58,724 bases of DNA from the IMG/VR virus record IMGVR_UViG_3300046167_000872, positions 1 through 58,724 of that record. The stretch is one strand, 5' to 3'. A program made the position numbers and the translations under genes. Source of the stretch: a virus. The notes under the pieces are model-generated. The model was not told the DNA's origin, ran no database searches, and was given only the letters and a program-made list of their open reading frames with translations. Of this stretch, positions 1 to 9,100 are shown one piece after another (position 1 is the stretch's first letter; every line of letters begins with the position of its first letter).

Positions 1-627
1 GTTAACTATGTTTCATTGTCGTGGATCGACGAATTAGGGGTTAAAAGAAAAATATACCCTACAACACTTACCAGTAATCCAACCAGCTTACCTATTCAAG
101 ATGCAGACGGAGTACCTGTACAGGACGACTTCAGCGAGAACATCGAAGCAAGCAGCTCTATAACTGAAGAGCAATGGAAAAATGCTGATACAAAAAGAAT
201 TACCGGAGACTACTTTAGAAACGACTACGATGTAGACTTCGATTACAAAGACAATATTTTAGGACAGCGCTACGGAGCGCAACCAGAAACCAGTCAAACA
301 AACGGGTGGTTTACAATAAACAATAGAGAGGGAAAAATATCTTTTAGCAGTAATTTATCTGGTAACGTTATTATTCTAGAATACCTTTCTGACGGATTAG
401 CATATGATGCAGATACCAAGCTTCCTAAAATGGCAGAAGAGGCTATGTATGCTCATTTAAGCTACTCTATCTTAGCCGGAAGAGCTAACCAACCAGAATA
501 TGTAGTTCAAAGATTAAAACGCGAGAGAAGCGCTAAATTAAGAAATACAAAAATAAGACTGTCTAATATAAAGCTTAGTGAGATTGTTCAGGTAATGAGA
601 AATAAGTCTAAGCAGATTAAACACTAA
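1..627 (+). CDS. Neck/tail stabilisation-type virion protein, C-terminal part (gene wraps around the window ends)
   Basis: The frame is open from base 1 and continues exactly in frame from the incomplete gene at 58227-58724, so the complete product is 374 residues (166 from the right edge, 208 here). The TTG at base 16 is an internal Leu codon, not a start. The joined region around the ends (IPQDYVNYVSLSWIDELGVK) is a stretch I recognise from head-tail connector proteins of Bacteroidota podoviruses. The C-terminus is basic and helical. It lies between the connector gene at 57525 and the muzzle-like gene at 632, as expected for a neck component. The functional name is inference from family memory and position. 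Confidence 0.7.
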   Translation, partial: VNYVSLSWIDELGVKRKIYPTTLTSNPTSLPIQDADGVPVQDDFSENIEASSSITEEQWKNADTKRITGDYFRNDYDVDFDYKDNILGQRYGAQPETSQTNGWFTINNREGKISFSSNLSGNVIILEYLSDGLAYDADTKLPKMAEEAMYAHLSYSILAGRANQPEYVVQRLKRERSAKLRNTKIRLSNIKLSEIVQVMRNKSKQIKH

Positions 628-631
628 TTGA

Positions 632-2851
632 ATGGCAGAAGCAAAGAATAGCTTTTTAGCGTCTAAGATGAATAAAGACTTAGACGATAGGCTTATACCT
701 AGTAATGAATATAAAGATGCTTTAAACGTCGCTGTTTCTAATTCGGAAGATAGCGATGTAGGTGCTTTAGAAAATATACTAGAAAATACCAACGTTTATA
801 ATATTGGAACAACCAGCGCTACTGTTCCGGCTGGAGCAAGCTCTAACGTTATAAGCGTTACCGGAGTTCCGTTAAGTTCTCCTATACTTATTGGTCAAAC
901 AGTTACAGGAACAGGAGTACCTGCTGATACAACTGTTATATCCGTTAATTTGCCAACTGTTGTTTTAAGTAAAACAGTAACTTTAGCTTCCAACGCTGTT
1001 GTAACGTTCACTTCTACTAATGGCAAAATTATAGGACACATAGAAGATAGTTCCAATAATAACGTATATTTACTTTGGACTAATTACACTGATACTTCGT
1101 CTTCTGGTTTAGATCATCATCAAGCTGGAAGTAACGGGGCGGACACTGGGTCTGCTATAATACAATACAACACAATAGATGCCAATGTTACAAAAGTTTT
1201 AACACAAGGCAGGTTTTTAAACTTTTCTACAAATAGCCCTGTATATGGCATTAACTTGCTTGAAGACTTATTGTTTTGGACAGATAACAGAAACCAGCCT
1301 AGAAAAATAAATGTTAGAAAAGCATCAGCTGACAATACTTATTACTCTAGTGAAGATCATATATCCGTAGCTAAATATGCTCCGTATAAACCAATTGATT
1401 TATATAAAGACTACGGCGGCAGTACTTTTAAAACAACAATGAAAGATGTTGTTAGCGCAAACTTGCCGGACGGATCGACTCCAAACCCTGATTACAATGC
1501 TAATTATGCTGGAGACCCTAGCTACTTAGAAGACAAATTTGTAAGGTTTAGCTATAGGTTTAAGTACGACGACGGAGAATACTCTATAATGGCTCCGTTT
1601 ACTCAAATAGCATTTATTCCTAAACAAGACGGAAGCTTTTTAGCCGGAGATGAAGATGCTACATACAAAAGTACCGTAGTAAGCTTCATGGAAAACAAAG
1701 TTAACCAGATAGCATTGGTTATTAATTTGCCAGATACCGGTAACAACTTAGAAAACAACTATAAAATAAAAGAGTTAGATATTTTATATAAAGAATCTGG
1801 TGGAGTTTCTATAAGTATACTAGATACTGTAACTGTAAGCGAAATAAAAACAGCTGCTGCTGCAACTTCCGTTTACGAATACAGCTATCAATCTAGAAAA
1901 CCCGTTAAAACATTGCCTCAAGCTCAAACAACAAGAGTTTATGATAAAACACCCGTAAGGGCTTTTGCTCAAGAAGTAAGTGGCAATAGGGTTATTTACG
2001 GTAACTATATTAATAAGCACACTGCTCCTGAACACTTGAATTATCAAGTAACGGCTACTCAAAAGTTTACTTCAGGCGATAACTGGACTAAAGCTGATAA
2101 GGAGTATCCGGAGCATACTTTAAAGAGAAACAGGAGCTACCAAGTTGGGTTTATTTTATCTGATAGATACGGAAGAGAGTCTGACGTTATTTTATCCAGT
2201 GTTATAAATGACATTGCTGCTGGAGGGCTTTTTGGAGCTTCAACCTTTTATTTGCCGTATAGAGCTTCCGCTACCGACCCAGCGACTGTTCTTGCTGATA
2301 TAGGTAGTTCTATAAAAATACAATTAAACGAGCAAATACAAAGTAATAAAAGTTCTTTAACTCTTGGTAATATATCAGCTACTGGCGAACCTGGGCTATA
2401 TGACGCTACAGAAAACCCAACTGGTTGGTATTCTTATAAAGTTGTAGTAAAGCAAACTCAGCAGGAATATTATAATGTTTACTTGCCTGGGTTTTTAAAT
2501 GGTTATCTTCACAATACTACAGACCAAAATAATATAGCGCACGCGGCTTTAGTAGGAGACAATATAAATAAAGTACCAAGGTCTTTAATAGAAGTTGGAC
2601 CTGATCAAAAATTATACAGTAGTGACGAAATATTATTTCCTGTCGTACAAAACGTACTTATATCTGGAAATGTTAATAATAATGCTAAGTTTTATCCTGC
2701 AAATGAAAAGTATGAAGTTCCTACTATTGGAGCTTTTGATGAATTGGATTTTTTGGGAGCAAGCAGCGGAACTAATGCTCAAATATATAGATCAGAAGAA
2801 AAATCCATTAATAGCAAGGATTTCAACACCAAGTACTTTAGGGGTTATTAA
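632..2851 (+). CDS. Large muzzle-like tail structural protein, N-terminal part (frameshifted)
   Basis: This is the first 739 residues of a protein that continues in the +1 frame to 4007; removing one base from GGGG at 2841-2844 gives a 1124-residue product. Around residues 85-130 there is a beta-rich insert with the phrase TGTGVPADTTV, which recurs in the C-terminal part. The middle is rich in Tyr/Asp blocks (FSYRFKYDDGEYS, FILSDRYGRESDV) typical of beta-structured tail proteins of Bacteroidota podoviruses. It begins 5 bp after the neck gene and is followed by further tail genes. The assignment to a terminal tail (muzzle-like) component comes from context and recall; no enzymatic motif is visible. 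Confidence 0.6.
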   Translation: MAEAKNSFLASKMNKDLDDRLIPSNEYKDALNVAVSNSEDSDVGALENILENTNVYNIGTTSATVPAGASSNVISVTGVPLSSPILIGQTVTGTGVPADTTVISVNLPTVVLSKTVTLASNAVVTFTSTNGKIIGHIEDSSNNNVYLLWTNYTDTSSSGLDHHQAGSNGADTGSAIIQYNTIDANVTKVLTQGRFLNFSTNSPVYGINLLEDLLFWTDNRNQPRKINVRKASADNTYYSSEDHISVAKYAPYKPIDLYKDYGGSTFKTTMKDVVSANLPDGSTPNPDYNANYAGDPSYLEDKFVRFSYRFKYDDGEYSIMAPFTQIAFIPKQDGSFLAGDEDATYKSTVVSFMENKVNQIALVINLPDTGNNLENNYKIKELDILYKESGGVSISILDTVTVSEIKTAAAATSVYEYSYQSRKPVKTLPQAQTTRVYDKTPVRAFAQEVSGNRVIYGNYINKHTAPEHLNYQVTATQKFTSGDNWTKADKEYPEHTLKRNRSYQVGFILSDRYGRESDVILSSVINDIAAGGLFGASTFYLPYRASATDPATVLADIGSSIKIQLNEQIQSNKSSLTLGNISATGEPGLYDATENPTGWYSYKVVVKQTQQEYYNVYLPGFLNGYLHNTTDQNNIAHAALVGDNINKVPRSLIEVGPDQKLYSSDEILFPVVQNVLISGNVNNNAKFYPANEKYEVPTIGAFDELDFLGASSGTNAQIYRSEEKSINSKDFNTKYFRGY

Positions 2852-4007
2852 TACCCATATGGAACCGTTTTTATCTGTTGCAGAAACTTCTCCGTTTGTA
2901 TCAAACATTGATATTTACTACGAAACTTCGACTTCTGGATTAATATCTGATTTAAACAGCGATGTAGTGGCAACCGCGGGAAATCCTGCTGCAAACTTTA
3001 ATCTTTTTGACTACACACACAAAGAAAACCAAAATAATCTAGGATCAGGCACAGGCACAGGAGCCGCTGACTCTGCGTTTATCACAAGCGAATTTCTTCC
3101 AGTAAATAACTTAGGGGCAAATTTAACAACTACAACCGCTACGCTAAATTCAGTTGTAGATGGGTTGGGAACGAATAGGACTTCGGATTTTAATTTAGCT
3201 ACAAGCGGATCAGGTTATAGGCTTAAAATTGCTGATAAATTTTACTACGGCCCTGATGCTTCTTCAAGAGAAAGTTATACTTTTTCTATAGGTGTTACAA
3301 ATACTGCCGACAATACTACTGCAGACGTTAACGGAGCTACCACTAGCTCTATAACAGTAGTTGTTGATGATATTACTTCTTCCAAAGAAATATTTATAGG
3401 TCATATTGTAACAGGAACAGGGGTTCCGGCAAGCACGACCGTTACGGGGGTTTCAGCGATTGATATGGGAGCGCGCACAGCTACAATTGAATTAAGCTCG
3501 GCTGTATCTTTGGATGATGATGTGGCTTTAACTTTTACAGCTCCGTCAACAACTATAACTAAAACAGGAGCGCTTAGCAATATAGCTCCGAGCATAAATA
3601 GTATAGTTTATACTACACCTGCGTATTCAACCATGACAGGTACGTATGCTACTATAACTGCCTACAACGGAACAGCTGACACTACTAAGCGAACAGACGA
3701 CTTAGTTCATGCTTGGAGCCAAACGCAAAGTATCTACGGAGGCACAGTTAGCTATAGTATTAGCTCATACGTGGGTGCTAGTTTAATTACTTTGACACCG
3801 TACGGCGGTGATAGCATAACCTTAGCTCTAGATCAATCAGGAGTGGTAAGTATTTTCTATGGAGACTTTAATTCATTCCCTAGTAGTTTTAGCTTAAATG
3901 CTGTTATTACAGACGCCGGAGGAGAATCCGTAACGCAGGTTGTAACTTTTAACGACGTATCCCCAGGAGCATTTGCTAATTCGTTTAGTACGGCTTTTGA
4001 TATATAA
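2841..4007 (+). CDS. Large muzzle-like tail structural protein, C-terminal part
   Basis: This continues the gene at 632 after the frame change at the GGGG run; the joined junction reads KYFRVINTHMEPFLSVAE and runs into NIDIYYETSTSGLISDLN, a stretch I recognise in tail proteins of environmental Bacteroidota phages. A second copy of the VTGTGVPASTTV beta insert lies at about 3400-3550. The ending is Ser/Thr-rich and beta-predicted. The open frame extends back to 2595 with an ATG, but that upstream part is the shadow of the N-terminal frame. An independent protein starting at the ATG at 2859 is less likely than one interrupted gene. Confidence 0.55.
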   Translation, partial: GVINTHMEPFLSVAETSPFVSNIDIYYETSTSGLISDLNSDVVATAGNPAANFNLFDYTHKENQNNLGSGTGTGAADSAFITSEFLPVNNLGANLTTTTATLNSVVDGLGTNRTSDFNLATSGSGYRLKIADKFYYGPDASSRESYTFSIGVTNTADNTTADVNGATTSSITVVVDDITSSKEIFIGHIVTGTGVPASTTVTGVSAIDMGARTATIELSSAVSLDDDVALTFTAPSTTITKTGALSNIAPSINSIVYTTPAYSTMTGTYATITAYNGTADTTKRTDDLVHAWSQTQSIYGGTVSYSISSYVGASLITLTPYGGDSITLALDQSGVVSIFYGDFNSFPSSFSLNAVITDAGGESVTQVVTFNDVSPGAFANSFSTAFDI

Positions 4008-4035
4008 AATAAATAAATAATTAAAAAACTAATTA

Positions 4036-4767
4036 ATGGCTCAGATTAATAATTTAAGCAGAAAAACAATTCAAAATTTTGCAGATGCCGATTTTGCCGA
4101 CAACACTTCTAAAAATATCAGCGCTGCCGACTTAAGGGATAATTATAATAATTTTTTAAATAGCTCATTTGGACCTGTTTTAATTTACCATGGAAGGCTA
4201 AAGGAAGGAAGCACAGCAGTAAAAGATTATTATTACAATAGCCTATACTTCCAAGAATACAACGGCCCTATTACTAATTCTAGTAATATATACAGTTTTT
4301 CAAGCACAGGAGCTCCTGGGGTTGGAGCGGGTACATATTCAAAATCTCCCACAGGCGGAAGCGGAGCTGGGTTAGAGTTAAGTATAACGGTTGACGGAGC
4401 CGGTACAATAACATCCTATAGCATACTTAAACACGGCACAGGTTATACAATAGGGGATAGTTTAGCTATACCTAGCTTTGGAACAAACCCTCCTACAATT
4501 AGTTACAATGGAGTAATAAGACTGTCTTCAGGCAGTACTTTTATTGTAACGGAAAATGATAACTTAGGGGGCTTGAATGCCTCGCATACGGAAACAAACA
4601 CAATCGTGAACCAAAGAATAAACGCAAATACTTTTTCTCATTATTTGCACTACGCGTACATGTCTTCCTCTACAGCCAACAGACTTCTTGTTAGAAACGA
4701 TAGAGCTAATAGTAGTAACGAAGAAAATTCTTGGATAACTCTTTGGAGAATACAAGAAAGAGCCTAA
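4036..4767 (+). CDS. Tail-associated structural protein with Gly-rich repeat region
   Basis: This 243-residue protein starts after an A-rich leader in the tail operon. It opens with a helical stretch of Asn/Asp/Ala residues, then has a Gly/Ser-rich middle (about residues 95-150) with a phrase of the type GSGAGLELSITVDGAGTIT, seen in beta-structured phage appendage domains. The last third is Asn/Ser/Tyr-rich. No signal peptide or membrane segment is visible. Its place between the muzzle-like gene and another tail protein suggests a fibre, spike or muzzle partner. I do not recognise a named family. Confidence 0.55.
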   Translation: MAQINNLSRKTIQNFADADFADNTSKNISAADLRDNYNNFLNSSFGPVLIYHGRLKEGSTAVKDYYYNSLYFQEYNGPITNSSNIYSFSSTGAPGVGAGTYSKSPTGGSGAGLELSITVDGAGTITSYSILKHGTGYTIGDSLAIPSFGTNPPTISYNGVIRLSSGSTFIVTENDNLGGLNASHTETNTIVNQRINANTFSHYLHYAYMSSSTANRLLVRNDRANSSNEENSWITLWRIQERA

Positions 4768-4804
4768 GAATTAAAAACAACGCAAAACAAGTAATTATAG
4801 ATAC

Positions 4805-6223
4805 ATGGCAGCAGTAATAGAGGTAAAATACTTTAATTCTTTTATGCTACGGAAAACCGTGGACGGCAGCGATAATCCCGTTTGGAAAGGAACATCTGGT
4901 TTGACCAATGTTACTGCGAAAAACTGGATTATTGAAGAAGCTAGAATTAGAGGCGGCTACAATAATACTTCTGTAGATTTCGGAGCAAAAGCATACTTAG
5001 TAGCTGATACTAATAAAGGTTCAATTCGCACTAGCGGACTAATATACTCTGGTATATTTAACTCTAGAACCGGTATTAATAATACTAACCAATTTCCGGT
5101 TGGTGAAGAAATAACCAGAAGCCTTGACCCTTCGAATGGTAGTATTCAAAAGCTATATGCTGAAAATACCAACCTTACTATCCTGCAGGAAAACAAAACA
5201 AGCCAAGCTTTAATAGATAAAGACGCTATTTACTCCGCTGAAGGCACCGCTATAACAACTTCAGGTGCGCAGGTAATCGGACAAGTACAGCCTTATGCAG
5301 GAGAGTATGGTATATCTAAAGACCCGGGCAGCTTTGCTGTTTACGGTTATAGAAAATACTTTACAGATAGAAATAGAAATGCGGTACTAAGGCTTTCTTC
5401 TGACGGTATTACTGAAATATCTGCTTATGGAATGAAAGACTTTTTCAGAGATCAGTTTAATTCGCTTGATCGAAATGAATCTGTTAAAGGGGCTATTGTT
5501 GGAGGATATGATGTTCATACTAAAACTTATGTTGTTTCGCTGCAAAATTATAACGGCGATGATTATGAAACTTTAGCGTTTGACGAATCTTCTAAAGGAT
5601 GGGTTAGTCGATATAGCTATAAGCCAGACCAAATATTTAGTTTAAAAAATAATTTTTATTCTGTTAATTCAGATGGGGTTTGGCAACATTACTCAGGGCC
5701 TGATTATGGCAAACTATACGGAAGCACCGTAGACTCTACTGTAACAGCTGTATTTAATCCTAAGGTTTCTGTTTCTAAAAACTTTTTAACTATAGGTTAT
5801 GAAGGAAGTAATGGATGGGAAATGGATTCGTTTATATCAGATATTGAAGGGAATGACGGTAGCTTAGGTATAAACAATAAAGACCAAGCCGCTTCCGTTA
5901 AAAGTTACAGCACCGGAGAATATGTTATAAACCCTGCTGACGGACAGCCAGTAAGACCTGTAAACTATACCGGAGTATTTGGAACACCTTTTCCTCCTTA
6001 CACTAAATTAAGAGCTGGGTTTGACAGAAAAGAAAACAAGTACGTTGCAAACCTTAAAAATAACAGCACAGCAAGACCGGCTGAAATTGTATACGGACAA
6101 TCTATGTCTGGAATTAAAGGTCAGTTTGTAACAGTTACATTTTCTGTTGACAATGCCGTTGATCCAAACGGGAAAAAAGAATTATTCGCGATTTCATCAA
6201 ATTACGTAGAGTCGTCATATTAA
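4805..6223 (+). CDS. Conserved tail structural protein (beta-propeller-like)
   Basis: This 472-residue protein contains long stretches I recognise as conserved in environmental Bacteroidota podoviruses: RIRGGYNNTSVDFG near residue 50, SGIFNSRTGINNTNQF near 85, LYAENTNLTILQENK near 125, IDKDAIYSAEG and PYAGEYGISK near 140-175. Alternating hydrophobic strands with repeated Gly-Tyr pairs suggest a beta-propeller-like tail or muzzle component. It starts after an A-rich leader 38 bp downstream of the preceding tail gene and ends 10 bp before the acetyltransferase gene. The virion role is inferred from neighbours; no catalytic motif is seen. Confidence 0.6.
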   Translation: MAAVIEVKYFNSFMLRKTVDGSDNPVWKGTSGLTNVTAKNWIIEEARIRGGYNNTSVDFGAKAYLVADTNKGSIRTSGLIYSGIFNSRTGINNTNQFPVGEEITRSLDPSNGSIQKLYAENTNLTILQENKTSQALIDKDAIYSAEGTAITTSGAQVIGQVQPYAGEYGISKDPGSFAVYGYRKYFTDRNRNAVLRLSSDGITEISAYGMKDFFRDQFNSLDRNESVKGAIVGGYDVHTKTYVVSLQNYNGDDYETLAFDESSKGWVSRYSYKPDQIFSLKNNFYSVNSDGVWQHYSGPDYGKLYGSTVDSTVTAVFNPKVSVSKNFLTIGYEGSNGWEMDSFISDIEGNDGSLGINNKDQAASVKSYSTGEYVINPADGQPVRPVNYTGVFGTPFPPYTKLRAGFDRKENKYVANLKNNSTARPAEIVYGQSMSGIKGQFVTVTFSVDNAVDPNGKKELFAISSNYVESSY

Positions 6224-6233
6224 ATTAAATTAA

Positions 6234-6645
6234 ATGGAATTAAATATTAGAATGCTCCAGGAATCTGACTGGGATACACTTGTATCTTGGTGGGATGGTT
6301 GGAAGGAATGGAAAGCTCCCCCAAAAGATATGCTGCCTGATAATGGAAAAGGCGGCTTTATGGTAGAAAGTGATGGTCAGCCTATTGTTGCTGGTTTTGT
6401 TTATACCGCTAACTCTAAAACAGCTTTACTTGAATTTATAGTTTCTGACCCTACTTATAAAAAGAAAAATAGAAAAGAAGCTATAGAGCTTTTAATAAAC
6501 GGAGCAGAAGAAGTTTGTAAGCAGCAAGGGGTATAAGTATATATTTAGCATTGGAAGAAATAAACATTTAATAAATACGCATAAAAAGCTAGGGTATCAT
6601 GTTGATAATAAACCCTCTTACGAAATAATTAAAAAAATTAATTAA
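6234..6645 (+). CDS. GNAT-family acetyltransferase-like protein (one frameshift)
   Basis: The uninterrupted frame stops at 6536 after 100 residues. Removing one G from GGGG at 6528-6531 opens the frame to 6645 and adds a typical GNAT C-terminus (GRNKHLINTHKKLGYHVDN), giving 136 residues. The N-terminus (NIRMLQESDWDTLVSWW) and the strand/loop region near residues 40-75 fit a small N-acetyltransferase fold. The substrate is unknown. Similar small GNAT proteins sit among structural genes in other marine phages. The reconstructed end lies 1 bp before the next ATG, which supports the correction. Confidence 0.65.
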
Positions 6646-6646
6646 T

Positions 6647-7066
6647 ATGGCAGCAGTAACAGCAGTTGTAGCGGCAGGAGCAGCAGTGGTTGGAAATACC
6701 GTGCAGGCTATAGGGGCAAACCAAAAAGCTCAAAAAGCTAAAGGGAAACTAGGCAGAGCCGAGCAAGGTATGCAAGAGCTACTCGATTCTCGACAAGAAA
6801 TAATAAACCCGTATGAAAGCTTTGAAGATTTGTCTGGAATGATTACAGATACTTCTGGCAACTTAAAAAATAGGTTTCAAAATATTGGAGTAGCCACTCA
6901 AGCCGCTGAAATACAAATAGAGGAAGCTAATATAGCTTTAGCTAATACCTTAGACACTTTAGCCGCTACGGGAGCAAGTGCAGGTGGGGCTACAGCTTTA
7001 GCGCAAGCAGCTCTCCAAAGTAAAAAAAGGCGTTGCCGCAGGTATAGAGCAGCAAGAAGTAGCTAA
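6647..7066 (+). CDS. Internal virion protein, Ala-rich coiled coil, N-terminal part (frameshifted)
   Basis: The N-terminus is a 25-residue Ala/Val/Gly-rich hydrophobic segment followed by charged helices, a layout common in podovirus internal or ejection proteins. The frame breaks at a run of seven A residues (7022-7028); with one A removed the protein continues to 7511 for 287 residues in total, reading QSKKGVAAGIEQQEVANQQK across the junction. The gene lies between the acetyltransferase and other coiled-coil proteins, upstream of the giant polyvalent gene. The ejection role is inference. Confidence 0.6.
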   Translation: MAAVTAVVAAGAAVVGNTVQAIGANQKAQKAKGKLGRAEQGMQELLDSRQEIINPYESFEDLSGMITDTSGNLKNRFQNIGVATQAAEIQIEEANIALANTLDTLAATGASAGGATALAQAALQSKKRRCRRYRAARSS

Positions 7067-7511
7067 CCAACAAAAAGCAGCAGCGGCAGAAATGCAGCTA
7101 GATCAGTTAAAAATGGCTGAAGAGCAAAGAGTGCAAGGCGCTTTAGTTGGCGAAGCTGAACGTATGCAAACCACAGAAGCCCAGGGTAAAGACTACGTAT
7201 ATAAAGAAAAAGAAAAAAGAGAACTTGTTGAGCTTGATAGACAACAAGCTAAAATTGACTCTATAAAAGGCGAAGTTGCTGCATACCAGCAAGCGCGAGA
7301 CGGCGCAATAGGAAGTGCTATTAGCGGTCTTAGTAATGTCGCTGGAGCTGTAGGAGGATTACAAGCAGAAAAGCTAGCTGGTGGCAGCGGAGGAAGTATG
7401 TTTGACGGTGCAAAAGAAAAACTAAAAACAAGTGAGGATTTTAAACTCGATACAAAAGTTGACCTTTCAAGTTTAGGGTATCAAGGAAATAAAGGAAAAT
7501 ACAAATACTGA
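7029..7511 (+). CDS. Internal virion protein, coiled-coil C-terminal part
   Basis: This is the second part of the gene beginning at 6647, in the +1 frame after the A7 run; an internal ATG at 7092 would otherwise look like the start. It is dominated by Gln/Glu/Ala helices (KMAEEQRVQGALVGEAERMQ) and a Gly/Ser-rich tail. Continuity of the Ala/Gln composition across the junction supports a single 287-residue protein. No enzymatic motif is visible. Confidence 0.5.
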   Translation, partial: GVAAGIEQQEVANQQKAAAAEMQLDQLKMAEEQRVQGALVGEAERMQTTEAQGKDYVYKEKEKRELVELDRQQAKIDSIKGEVAAYQQARDGAIGSAISGLSNVAGAVGGLQAEKLAGGSGGSMFDGAKEKLKTSEDFKLDTKVDLSSLGYQGNKGKYKY

Positions 7512-7526
7512 AATTAAACCAACCAA

Positions 7527-8015
7527 ATGGGAACATATAGAAATCCTGATCCAACAATAGTAAACACTGGATCAAAAGTTTACGAAGGAATACAAAAGCT
7601 TACCGGTGATGTTTTTCAGTTTGCAACAGAAGAAAGACAGCGTAAGGCCGACTTAATTTCAGAAAGCTTAGCTGCGCAACAGGCAATTGATGACGATATC
7701 AACATGCTCGGCCTTAATGTAGAAGAGGGCGCTACGAACTTTGAAGTCCAAGTGTACGAAGAAGCTCAGCGGGCAAAGCAAGAAATTGCGCAGCAGTACG
7801 ATATAATGAGTAGGACTTTTTCTACTCCAGCCCAAAGAGCAAAAGCTAAAGCAGAAATAAATAGGTTAAATAAATTTCCTGACGGGTTGGTTGCTGACCT
7901 TGGTACTGGTAAATATATTGTAGACGAATACAACAAGGCTCTTTTAAAACAAGGGGGGCAAACTGGAGCTATTAGTCTAACTAACGATGAAAACCTATTG
8001 GCTGTAACCTGGTGA
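7527..8015 (+). CDS. Internal virion protein, N-terminal part (frameshifted)
   Basis: This 162-residue reading frame starts after an A/C-rich leader 15 bp after the previous gene. It contains helical stretches rich in Ala, Gln and Glu (EVQVYEEAQRAKQEIAQQYD) like other internal virion proteins. The frame ends at a TGA at 8013-8015. Skipping one base between about 8009 and 8013 joins it to the open frame downstream for a 515-residue product. No known catalytic motif is seen; function is assigned by position only. Confidence 0.55.
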   Translation: MGTYRNPDPTIVNTGSKVYEGIQKLTGDVFQFATEERQRKADLISESLAAQQAIDDDINMLGLNVEEGATNFEVQVYEEAQRAKQEIAQQYDIMSRTFSTPAQRAKAKAEINRLNKFPDGLVADLGTGKYIVDEYNKALLKQGGQTGAISLTNDENLLAVTW

Positions 8016-8016
8016 T

Positions 8017-9075
8017 ATGCGTAGTGGTGGGAAAAATACCCGTATTCGAACAAACGAAGCAGGAGCAAGAACTTTAGTTACTACAAAAAACGGAAAAGAG
8101 TATAAGCTTAACATTACAAATATAACAAACGGTATTAAAAATAATCCTGATTATGCTTTATTTAGAACCGTTGAGGACGATAAAGAAATTGTAGATAGAT
8201 ATAAAACCGCTCTTGGTATTGACGGGAAGGCTGATATAGACACTTTAATAGGTAATGGTATACTTACTAAAGAAAGAAGATTCGATGTAGCAGGGAAGCC
8301 CGAAATGCTTTATACTTTGAATAAGGATCGAGTAGATAGAGCGGCTTCAAAATTAAGTACTAGTTTGATTGAGGTTCCTGAAAACTACAGCTTTGCTAAT
8401 AGTATTTGGCAAGACAGAATAGGTGAGGCACAAACTTTAAAAGGTGCTTTAGGGGAAATTGACTCAAAAACAGGTAAATATAAAAATGAAGCGGAAGTTT
8501 TATCTAAAATTAGAGGATACTACACTGAAAAGGCTATAGCTGATGCAGGGAAGCAATTTGGCGTAGCGGTAGGTGTTACTTTGCCAAAAACCGAAGAGGT
8601 AGCTGGCGGCAAAAGCGCAGGAAAAACAAAAGGGCCTAGTAATTACGAAATGGCGAGAGTTGCTGCTGATATGCAGCCCGGCGGTCTTTATTCTAAAATA
8701 GAAAACCAAATTGAAAGATGGGGAGATTTGGTGATGAAAATAGATGATATTGAATTGCCTACAGATCCTGCTGCAAGAGAAGCATTGACAAAAAAGCAAA
8801 AAACAAAAGTAGATAATATAATTACCGAAGTTAAAAACGCAATAAAGCCGCTAGTTGGAAAAAGAAAAATTGACTTTCAATACACAACCGAAGGTGATGA
8901 AAAGGGATGGGTTTTTATAAATCAAGATACAGGTAAAAAAAGATTTATTTCTAAAGACTTTAACCCTAATGACGTAAAAAGATCGTTGCTTAGTTTACAA
9001 GGGTTTAGTGAGCAGTACATAGATCAACTATTAAGAGAGGGGCTTTATACAGACCCTTTAAACCCAAATACTTAG
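8017..9075 (+). CDS. Internal virion protein, C-terminal part
   Basis: This 352-residue part continues the gene at 7527; the ATG at 8017 lies 1 bp after the upstream stop but is probably an internal Met. The junction region SGGKNTRIRTNEAGARTLV resembles a stretch in virion proteins of Bacteroidota phages. The rest is charged and helical with a Lys/Gly-rich linker near residues 190-205. It is followed by the giant polyvalent gene. A separate translationally coupled protein is possible but less likely given the other insertions in this window. Confidence 0.55.
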   Translation: MRSGGKNTRIRTNEAGARTLVTTKNGKEYKLNITNITNGIKNNPDYALFRTVEDDKEIVDRYKTALGIDGKADIDTLIGNGILTKERRFDVAGKPEMLYTLNKDRVDRAASKLSTSLIEVPENYSFANSIWQDRIGEAQTLKGALGEIDSKTGKYKNEAEVLSKIRGYYTEKAIADAGKQFGVAVGVTLPKTEEVAGGKSAGKTKGPSNYEMARVAADMQPGGLYSKIENQIERWGDLVMKIDDIELPTDPAAREALTKKQKTKVDNIITEVKNAIKPLVGKRKIDFQYTTEGDEKGWVFINQDTGKKRFISKDFNPNDVKRSLLSLQGFSEQYIDQLLREGLYTDPLNPNT

Positions 9076-9100
9076 TTTTAAACAAAACAAAAATTAAATT

